A stretch of DNA of 6,354 nt, from positions 1-6,354 of the forward strand of contig NBMB01000088.1 of NCBI GenBank assembly GCA_002084765.1, written 5' to 3'. The stretch is from Candidatus Cloacimonetes bacterium 4572_55 (GTDB lineage: Bacteria; 4572-55). The notes below the pieces were generated by a model. The model ran no database searches. It was not told where the DNA came from and worked only from the letters and a program-made list of their open reading frames with translations. The translations under genes were made by a program, and so were the position numbers. The first letter of the stretch is position 1. Each line of letters opens with the position of its first letter. Below are positions 1 through 4,936 of the stretch, piece by piece.

Positions 1-941
1 ATATAATATGTTCCGGGCAACAGTTCCTGTTCTTCGATTTTAAAATTGTTATCCACTCCGTACTCAATATCACCATCACGAGCAATATAACCGTTGTTGA
101 CACTATCACATCCGATAGTATCACTGAGTAAATAGCCATAAGTGTCAAATTGACCGGTGGTGAAAATTTCAACCAGACTGGGATAACCCGCCGGCAGTTC
201 AAAGCGGTAGTAATCCTTATCATTCTGCCATTGAATTTCGCTATTAGTCGTACTGTCGCAGACAATCGCAGAGGCGCTGGCACAGTCTTCACCCTGATCA
301 TCGACGCATTCTATATGTATGGAATAGGGGCCTGTCGTATTACCTGTAGGATTCGGATGAGCAGGATCATTATAATTTCGCACCCGTACATAATATGTAC
401 CCGCATCTAATTCATGGTCAATCAGAAAATTGTGGCCGTCTCCTCCCCAGTCATTATTGTCGTTTTCTATTTGATCAGTACAATTATCTTGATAGAGATA
501 ACCGCGGGTGTCAGTTGATCCCTCAGTATGGATTTTGACATACTTGCGTTCGGAAAGTGTGAACGTAAAGTAATCATAGTCATCATTGCCACCGAGATCA
601 CCGCTTGCACTGCCGCCACAAGCAATTGACGTTGCGTCGTCACAACTTCCACTCTGATCCGAATCACACTGTATATGCAGATTATAGGCACCGGTGTAAC
701 TATTTTGTCGTTGCACCCGGATATAATAGTCCCCCGGATCCATTTCATGGTCAATCAGAAAATTATTGCCGTCTCCATCATTGTCGTCATATTCGATTTG
801 GCTGGTGCAATTGTTCTTGTATAGCCACCCCCTGGTATCAATATTAGCCGGGCCGGTGGTAAATATCTTGACATATTTGCGTTCTGAAACTGTAAAGCGG
901 TAATATTGGCTACTTGAATCAAGGGAGTCAGAAGCGACCAG
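1..941 (-). repeat. Three tandem PPC-like domain repeats inside the secreted protein
   Basis: Residues about 285-377, 386-496 and 503 to the edge are successive copies of a beta-sandwich domain of the pre-peptidase C-terminal type. Copies 1 and 2 are offset by 111 residues (333 bp) and share identical stretches SERKYVKI (303-310 and 414-421) and NFLIDHE (344-350 and 455-461), then GxYYxRV. The DNA is identical over 21 bases (411-431 and 744-764), so this duplication is fairly recent. Copy 3 is more diverged, keeping IFTTG, TYGYL and LLPGTYY. Copies 1 and 2 have acidic loops (DDNDGDGNN and NDNNDWGGDG) that could bind calcium; that is inference. Confidence 0.75.
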
Positions 942-1793
942 ATAATTATCAGAGCTGTTATCGCAACTGACGCTGCCTTTGAGGTCATTGCATAGAGTTG
1001 GTAAGTTAGTGAACGTGGCTTTAATAAGGTTCCACCTGTCAAGAGGCGGAAAAGTGTACTTTGCTGAAGCTGTTTGTTCATTACCTAAAAATACCAGATC
1101 GTCATAAACTGAAATACCGTTCACATACACATTACTGATAACTTTGTTAGCACCCGGTGTAGGTGTAATAGTAAAAAATGGCGTAGCACCAATGCTATAT
1201 TCCTTGATTTCCTCTGGCGAGATGCCGCCTCCGGAACCGGCTTCAGAGGTTACACCATAGCCAAGGTTGGTGTATCCGCTCACACAGTAAGGCACCTTTT
1301 GAGCCATCTCTCCGCCATCGGTCCACGCGGCATAAACGTTATAAGTTCCAGCCGCAAGGCTCGCAGTCCATGTCGCCGATCCCAATTCTTCCGTCTGATG
1401 GTTATGGCATGGGTTGCCATCACCAACATTACTGAAATCGTCCTGATACCAGCCATCTTTGCTCTGGTCATTTACACAGGGATTGGGAATCACCCAGTTG
1501 CCGGTAGTTGAAAAACCAGCACCTTCATCATCAATCGTGATTGGATTGGCTGTGTCATTGACATTTACAAAGCGTACAGCATCCGCACTGGTATAAATTC
1601 TGTCATTCGTTTCGCGCTTCACAGTTACTTTTGCGGGCGTAGTGCCATCAAATTGGTAAGTGCCAAGAAACTTCCATACGCCTTCATTATAGTCCTGTGC
1701 GACCAGAGTGCAATCTTCTCCAAGCACAACCCCAGCCTGAAACAAAACAACAACCGCAATCAATCCCAATAGTACTATTTTTTTAAATTTCAT
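1..1793 (-). CDS. Large secreted multidomain adhesin-like protein in the pilY1 position (partial, C-terminus missing)
   Basis: The frame is open from ATG 1793 to the left edge: 597 codons with no stop. A ribosome site GAGGA (1801-1805) lies 7 bases upstream of the ATG. Residues 1-25 form a Sec signal peptide (KFKK, then a hydrophobic core, cleavage probably after VVLG). Residues 28-78 resemble the last part of a Golvesin/xanthan-lyase-type carbohydrate-binding domain (WKFLGTYQF, then ADAVRFV). Residues 85-172 resemble the first part of that domain (IDDEGAGF, then SATWTASLAAGTYNVYAAWT). Residues 191-261 look like a bacterial repeat domain (FTITP, VYVNGISV, YTFPPL, IKATF). From about 285 onward come three PPC-like beta domains. 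No membrane anchor is visible. The gene follows pilX on the same strand after a 185-base spacer, so a pilus-tip or pilus-secreted adhesin role is inferred. A PilY1-type C-terminal propeller, if present, lies outside the window. Confidence 0.85.
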   Translation of the reverse strand, partial: MKFKKIVLLGLIAVVVLFQAGVVLGEDCTLVAQDYNEGVWKFLGTYQFDGTTPAKVTVKRETNDRIYTSADAVRFVNVNDTANPITIDDEGAGFSTTGNWVIPNPCVNDQSKDGWYQDDFSNVGDGNPCHNHQTEELGSATWTASLAAGTYNVYAAWTDGGEMAQKVPYCVSGYTNLGYGVTSEAGSGGGISPEEIKEYSIGATPFFTITPTPGANKVISNVYVNGISVYDDLVFLGNEQTASAKYTFPPLDRWNLIKATFTNLPTLCNDLKGSVSCDNSSDNYLVASDSLDSSSQYYRFTVSERKYVKIFTTGPANIDTRGWLYKNNCTSQIEYDDNDGDGNNFLIDHEMDPGDYYIRVQRQNSYTGAYNLHIQCDSDQSGSCDDATSIACGGSASGDLGGNDDYDYFTFTLSERKYVKIHTEGSTDTRGYLYQDNCTDQIENDNNDWGGDGHNFLIDHELDAGTYYVRVRNYNDPAHPNPTGNTTGPYSIHIECVDDQGEDCASASAIVCDSTTNSEIQWQNDKDYYRFELPAGYPSLVEIFTTGQFDTYGYLLSDTIGCDSVNNGYIARDGDIEYGVDNNFKIEEQELLPGTYY

Positions 1794-1834
1794 CAGTTTA
1801 TCCTCATAATTTATTTTGATGGGTTAGAAAAGAT

Positions 1835-1934
1835 TGTAGGGTGCGTTAGTCGCCAGACGTAACGCACCGATATTATTGTACAAAAAATTTTTAATATTAA
1901 TACGGTGCGTTACGCTCCGCTAACGCACCCTACA
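1835..1934. repeat. 100-bp nested palindromic element (MITE/REP-like)
   Basis: The outer arms TGTAGGGTGCGTTAG (1835-1849) and CTAACGCACCCTACA (1920-1934) are perfect 15-base inverted repeats. The inner arms CGTAACGCACCG (1858-1869) and CGGTGCGTTACG (1903-1914) are perfect 12-base inverted repeats. Each half is also its own hairpin (GGTGCGTTA...TAACGCACC), so GGTGCGTTA or its complement occurs four times. The centre (1870-1902) is AT-rich. The element can fold as one long stem or as two hairpins. It has no coding capacity and no clear target-site duplication. The GGTGCGTTA...TAACGCACCCTAC arrangement resembles non-autonomous palindromic repeats dispersed in many bacterial genomes; that is recall, not a search result. 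Confidence 0.8.
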
Positions 1935-1948
1935 TTTACAGTGATTAA

Positions 1949-1977
1949 GCGGCACTGTTGTCAGTGAACGATGCCGC
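1949..1977 (-). terminator. Imperfect hairpin just after the pilX stop codon
   Basis: CACTG (1953-1957) pairs with CAGTG (1962-1966) around a 4-base loop. GCGG (1949-1952) pairs with CCGC (1974-1977) across an asymmetric 7-base bulge. The hairpin starts one base past the pilX stop codon. On the minus strand no T-run follows it, so it is at best an attenuator or a 3'-end stabiliser rather than a strong intrinsic terminator. Confidence 0.25.
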
Positions 1978-1978
1978 C

Positions 1979-2548
1979 TCAGAACTCTCTCTTATAGCCC
2001 ACTTCGATTAAAGCCCGCCCGCCGTCTGTTTTGCTGTGTCCCCAAATTACAAAGCTATATTTTCGTTCAGTGCCTGTCAGTTTTAATGATTCACCCTGTT
2101 TAATGCCCACAAATTGGGCGGCGTATGCTACTATTATATTCCCGTTATCATCAAGTTGAGTGACATTGGTAGCATCAGTGGCCCATTCTTCGAGGGAACC
2201 ACCAGCAGTCGTCAGATCATCCCAAGTATTCAGTTTCGTCATATCAGGCGGAGTGCTTGCATCCTTATCGTATCTTAGCCAATTTTCACCACCGGCCGCC
2301 CACTCGCCAGTTCCTTTCATTTTATTTTCCGGATCAGACTCATTTTCCATTACCACGGCAGCCTGAATCGCTGCGGACTCAGCCTTGTAGAAATTCACTT
2401 TATAATCCCGTTCGTTGTCCGCTATCATAATTTCAAGGGTTGATGTGGTGGTTGCCGCCATGCCCAGCAGGGTCAGCAGAACCAACAACATTAATGAAAT
2501 AATTAATGCCGTGCCTTTTTCATTGTTTACTGAGGGAGTCAGTTTCAT
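1979..2548 (-). CDS. pilX: Minor pilin PilX-like (PilX_N family)
   Basis: This 189-residue protein has a short basic leader ending in EKG (residues 10-12) followed by a long hydrophobic helix, TALIISLMLLVLLTLLGMAA (13-32). Then comes the typical PilX_N continuation TLEIMIADNERD and YKAESAA. Position +5 of the mature helix is isoleucine rather than the glutamate of canonical pilins. The same feature marks PilX/GspK-type pseudopilins, thought to cap the tip complex. The remainder is a soluble globular domain without a recognised motif, ending in GGRALIEVGYKREF. A ribosome site AGGGA (2556-2560) lies 7 bases before the ATG. It is the last pilin of the cassette and should act in the inner membrane and pilus tip with PilV, PilW and the GspH/FimT-type pilin, priming assembly. 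The family assignment is firm; the exact tip role is inferred from homologues. Confidence 0.85.
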   Translation of the reverse strand: MKLTPSVNNEKGTALIISLMLLVLLTLLGMAATTTSTLEIMIADNERDYKVNFYKAESAAIQAAVVMENESDPENKMKGTGEWAAGGENWLRYDKDASTPPDMTKLNTWDDLTTAGGSLEEWATDATNVTQLDDNGNIIVAYAAQFVGIKQGESLKLTGTERKYSFVIWGHSKTDGGRALIEVGYKREF

Positions 2549-2564
2549 CAGTGTTTCCCTTCAA

Positions 2565-2585
2565 TGACGCTTGTCAAAAGTGTCA
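2565..2585 (-). other. Small inverted repeat in the pilV-pilX gap
   Basis: TGACGCTT (2565-2572) and AAGTGTCA (2578-2585) are inverted with one mismatch around a 5-base loop, in the 52-base gap between pilV and pilX. It could be an mRNA processing or stability hairpin affecting the PilX to PilV ratio. The mismatch is A-C on the minus-strand transcript, so folding would be weak. Confidence 0.2.
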
Positions 2586-2600
2586 TTAATTCTGTTATGA

Positions 2601-3017
2601 TTAAATTCCCGATGTGCTTATACCAGTAAATACAATTGTTTTATCGTTAAGTACATTAGAATTCGAACTTTTTATTTCCACATCAAACGTTTTATAATTT
2701 GCCGGAGATAGTCCTTGATCCATAACATTTTTCACTTTGTACTGATATAAGCCTGATGGGTCGTTTGGAAGAGGCGACCAACTTGAGAACTCACTAATAG
2801 TGGAAATAGTATCGGTCCTTAACTTTTCCATTATATCCATGTTAAAGGTGGAAGCTTCGGTAATACGATTGGCCTTCCCATTGGTTTTAATGGCCATCAC
2901 CTGCATTGACGCCATTGCCAGCAGGCCGAATGCCAAAATTCCCATCGCGATGATAATCTCAATGAGCGTGAATCCCTGTTCTTTTAGTTTTTCGTTTGTC
3001 ATGTTGTCTGATTGCAT
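2601..3017 (-). CDS. pilV: Minor pilin PilV-like
   Basis: This 138-residue prepilin has the type III signal KEQG followed by FTLIEIIIAMGILAFGLLA (residues 16-34). The PilD-type cleavage site is after Gly15, mature Phe is at +1 and Glu20 at +5. The helix continues into MASMQVMAIKTNGKANRITEAS, typical of PilV; the C-terminal part is a small variable globular domain. A ribosome site AAGGA (3025-3029) lies 7 bases before ATG 3017, favouring that start over the in-frame ATG five codons later. It lies 29 bases downstream of pilW on the same strand. In known systems PilV joins PilW, PilX and a GspH-type pilin in the initiation complex at the pilus tip. The pilW-then-pilV order is reversed relative to the Pseudomonas cluster as I recall it. 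Confidence 0.87.
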   Translation of the reverse strand: MQSDNMTNEKLKEQGFTLIEIIIAMGILAFGLLAMASMQVMAIKTNGKANRITEASTFNMDIMEKLRTDTISTISEFSSWSPLPNDPSGLYQYKVKNVMDQGLSPANYKTFDVEIKSSNSNVLNDKTIVFTGISTSGI

Positions 3018-3046
3018 ATCATTGTCCTTATATTATTAAATTAAAA

Positions 3047-3730
3047 TTATGGTAAGCTGAGATTGCGGCATTTGACTCGTGTGGTTAATAGCCGGCGGCG
3101 GCGATGATCATTTTGCGGTGCCAATATCTCTGTTCCGGATGCATTCTTATATGAAATTGTGTTCGTGTAATCCAAGTCGTCGCGGTTGGCTCTGGCCACA
3201 ATTGTAATTTGTATTGATACCACTTGTGTCGGACTCGTGGTTTGGATGCCGGCAGTATCAAAAAATACAAAGTCGAGCGCATCAATGTTGTCGGCAATGG
3301 AATAATTATTTGATCCATTTATTCTTCTTCCAAGATTCTGACGCCCTTGGCTTGTATATAAACTGTAACTGACCGTATCCAACGTATTCGGATTATTAGT
3401 ATCGTTAATGTATTCAAAAGTAATTTGATTACTACTCAAAGCAGTAATACCGTCCGGATTAAGACCGACATGAGGGATGGGGTCGTATCCGGCCATGCGC
3501 AGCTCTCTTTGCATAACAAACATGCCCGCTCTGATATTTTGTTGCATATCGGCAACCTGTTCCTGTACCATATAAGATTTCTGCTGAGAAAGAAACGTGG
3601 AATAGGCCGCTCCTATAACAATCATAAAGATTGCTAATGCCAATAGGAGTTCGAGCAACGTGAACCCTTCGCTATTCTTCAATTTAACAGTATTCTTTAA
3701 TTTAAAAAACATTATACCAATACCTTGCAT
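3047..3730 (-). CDS. pilW: Minor pilin PilW-like
   Basis: This prepilin has up to 227 residues with the signal NSEG followed by FTLLELLLALAIFMIVIGAA (residues 23-42). Cleavage is after Gly22, with Phe23 at +1 and Glu27 at +5. The segment that follows, QEQVADMQQNIRAGMFVMQRELRMAGYDP, is highly characteristic of PilW. Later parts give a large beta-rich domain with VVSIQITIVARA and a tail RRRRLLTTRVKCRNL that resembles PilW C-termini. The start is uncertain. ATG 3730 lies 2 bases past the upstream stop codon with no ribosome site, whereas in-frame ATG 3712 has AAGG ten bases upstream and would give a 16-residue leader. It is translated with the GspH-type gene, probably by coupling. PilW works as a bulky minor pilin in the tip and priming complex. 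Confidence 0.87.
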   Translation of the reverse strand: MQGIGIMFFKLKNTVKLKNSEGFTLLELLLALAIFMIVIGAAYSTFLSQQKSYMVQEQVADMQQNIRAGMFVMQRELRMAGYDPIPHVGLNPDGITALSSNQITFEYINDTNNPNTLDTVSYSLYTSQGRQNLGRRINGSNNYSIADNIDALDFVFFDTAGIQTTSPTQVVSIQITIVARANRDDLDYTNTISYKNASGTEILAPQNDHRRRRLLTTRVKCRNLSLP

Positions 3731-3732
3731 TA

Positions 3733-4236
3733 TTATGGGAGAGTCGTTCTAACGCCTCCGGACGGGCTGACGGTTATCACCCAATTACGACTTCCGTCAG
3801 CAGTGGTAATAGAGATAGTTCTGGAGGCATTACCCAGTAGTGCTTCAATAAGCCCGTTGCTTAAAAAGGTGACGGAATTATCAGGTAATGTCGTGCCACC
3901 ATAAACCACATCATTTTTGAATTCTTCAGCTATATTCACTTCTTTAAGGAGCTCGTCATTCGTGTCGTCTTTGTCAAAAACATAATCGTGATTGTCAGGA
4001 TCGTCGAAGTAAATGGTATAACCGTTAGCACCAAAAGTAACCGTACAAGCTCTATGCTCCTTAATTGCCGTCATTCTGGCCGATTGCAGGTTTGAGTGGA
4101 CATCCCGCGCGGCGTTACGCGCCCTGTAATTCGGCATCCATCCCAAAATATAAGGAATCCCGAATCCCATCATGATAGCCATAATGGTAACAACGATTAA
4201 TACTTCAAGCATTGTGAATCCCGATTTGTTTCGCAT
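3733..4236 (-). CDS. fimT: GspH/FimT-type minor pilin
   Basis: This 167-residue prepilin has a very short leader, MRNKSG, and the motif FTMLEVLIVVTIMAIMMGFG. Cleavage is after Gly6, with Phe7 at +1 and Glu11 at +5. Residues about 40-62 (ARDVHSNLQSARMTAIKEHRA) are the classic GspH/FimT helix, followed by VTFGANGYTIYF. The C-terminal strands ISITTADGSRNWVITVSPSGGV match the GspH beta fold. A ribosome site AGGAG (4241-4245) lies 4 bases before the ATG. It is the first gene of the cassette, just downstream of a sigma-54-like site. Homologues (FimU/FimT, GspH) bridge the tip complex to the pilus shaft, and some FimT proteins bind DNA during natural transformation. I cannot tell from sequence which applies, so the symbol marks the family, not proven orthology. 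Confidence 0.85.
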   Translation of the reverse strand: MRNKSGFTMLEVLIVVTIMAIMMGFGIPYILGWMPNYRARNAARDVHSNLQSARMTAIKEHRACTVTFGANGYTIYFDDPDNHDYVFDKDDTNDELLKEVNIAEEFKNDVVYGGTTLPDNSVTFLSNGLIEALLGNASRTISITTADGSRNWVITVSPSGGVRTTLP

Positions 4237-4277
4237 GTCACTCCTCTTTTTGTTCCGATTTGTTCTGACTTGTATTA

Positions 4278-4293
4278 TTCAAGTTTTGTGCCA
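4278..4293 (-). promoter_or_regulatory. Candidate sigma-54 promoter of the minor-pilin operon
   Basis: Read on the minus strand the site is TGGCAC, 5 bases, TTGAA. The sigma-54 consensus is TGGCAC, 5 bases, TTGC(A/T), so the -24 half is perfect and spacing is exact. The -12 half has GA instead of the strongly conserved GC, which is the main doubt. The predicted transcription start near 4267 would leave a leader of about 30 bases holding AGGAG. Sigma-54 control with the PilS/PilR two-component system is known for type IV pilin genes in several bacteria. Confidence 0.5.
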
Positions 4294-4365
4294 TAAGTAA
4301 TTGATTTTGACGTCAACGCCCTTATGATAGTTTGTTCATGCGTTATATCTTCTTGAAATAACAAG

Positions 4366-4379
4366 ATTAACGCGTTAAT
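4366..4379. promoter_or_regulatory. Perfect 14-bp palindrome, candidate activator site
   Basis: ATTAACGCGTTAAT is a perfect palindrome centred about 105 bases upstream of the start predicted from the sigma-54-like site. Enhancer-binding proteins usually bind at about this distance. A shorter perfect palindrome, TTGACGTCAA, lies at 4307-4316, and TGAAT-CACGT-ATTCA at 4505-4519. The binding protein cannot be named from sequence. Confidence 0.35.
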
Positions 4380-4731
4380 ATGACACTTGCTTAAAAAATG
4401 AATAATAATTTTAAAGGTTAAAAATGATGACGTTGATAATGATTGTTATTAAATATTTTAAGACAGTATTAATATTTTTTTACATTCAGGGCTGATTTTT
4501 GAGGTGAATCACGTATTCAATCATAAATTTCACTCTCGTTAAATTGTTTAACAGTTATTCCAAATTAATTTAATAGCTATTGTCCGGTGTCGTCGATTAA
4601 GAGGCTTAAACGGCATTGATTTTTGTCAAAGCCCTTAAAGTTAGCTGTATCCGCGGCCTGCCATTATATTATCGTCCGACTGAAACGACGATTATAGCTA
4701 CAAATCATCGAACTGATCCAATTTAATTTCG

Positions 4732-4923
4732 TTTAATTTTGATTTTTTTCTTAAACATATCAATTAAGGTACAAATATTGCATATTGTTTTTTTATATCT
4801 TAAAAGTTAAATAGTTCAATAATTAAATTTAATTTTGATTTTTTTCTTAAACATATCAATTAAGGTACAAATATTGCATATTGTTTTTTTATATCTTAAA
4901 AGTTAAATAGTTCAATAATTAAA
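4732..4923. repeat. Perfect 96-bp tandem duplication upstream of the adhesin gene
   Basis: Positions 4732-4827 and 4828-4923 are identical over all 96 bases. The flanks differ immediately outside (g at 4731 against a at 4827, and t at 4828 against a at 4924). Each copy carries two 7-base T-runs, the small inverted repeat AATAT-TGC-ATATT and a candidate promoter. The absence of any difference indicates a recent or actively homogenised duplication, or an assembly artefact. There are no spacers, so it is not a CRISPR array. Confidence 0.95.
4881..4909 (+). promoter_or_regulatory. Candidate sigma-70 promoter (second repeat copy)
   Basis: TTGTTT (4881-4886), 17 bases, TAAATA (4904-4909) is a moderate sigma-70-type pair in an AT-rich setting; transcription would begin near 4916, about 20 bases before the ATG. 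The first repeat copy contains the same pair at 4785-4790 and 4808-4813. An alternative register is TTGCAT (4874-4879) with TAAAAG (4897-4902). Matches of this quality are common in AT-rich DNA. Confidence 0.35.
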
Positions 4924-4930
4924 AGGGAGG
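4924..4930 (+). promoter_or_regulatory. Strong ribosome binding site of the adhesin gene
   Basis: AGGGAGG lies 6 bases before ATG 4937, immediately after the second 96-bp repeat, and fixes the start codon of the downstream gene. Confidence 0.85.
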
Positions 4931-4936
4931 CAACAA

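Larger units (their letters stand above)
1794..1978. other. Spacer between pilX and the downstream secreted-protein gene
   Basis: This 185-base non-coding spacer is much longer than the other gaps in the pilin cluster (2, 29 and 52 bases). It holds a small hairpin next to the pilX stop codon, a 100-bp palindromic element, and the ribosome site of the downstream gene. I see no convincing sigma-70 promoter between the palindrome and ATG 1793, so co-transcription with the pilins is possible but not shown. Confidence 0.6.
4237..4936. other. Divergent intergenic region, AT-rich
   Basis: These 700 bases separate the start codons of the two divergent units. The left end carries the sigma-54-like site and palindromes for the pilin operon. 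The right end carries the 96-bp tandem duplication and promoter of the adhesin gene. The middle (about 4520-4731) has no ORF of note, no tRNA and no convincing RNA fold. It has only a weak inverted repeat, ATCGTC (4671-4676) with GACGAT (4687-4692). GC content falls to 11 of 60 bases at 4741-4800. Confidence 0.7.

Noticed and set aside
467-1081. Several open frames of 80-108 codons on both strands
   Set aside because: All lie inside the long minus-strand secreted-protein frame, which is continuous from 1793 to position 1 with coherent domains; these are out-of-frame shadows.
1835-1934. Complete insertion sequence
   Set aside because: The element is only 100 bases with no transposase frame and no clear target-site duplication, so at most a non-autonomous repeat.
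4671-4692. Inverted repeat ATCGTC / GACGAT as a terminator or RNA gene
   Set aside because: Only a 6-bp stem with a 10-base loop and no T-run; expected by chance in a 700-base spacer.
4732-4923. CRISPR-like direct repeat
   Set aside because: Only two copies, directly adjacent with no spacers and 96 bases long, so it is a tandem duplication and not an array.
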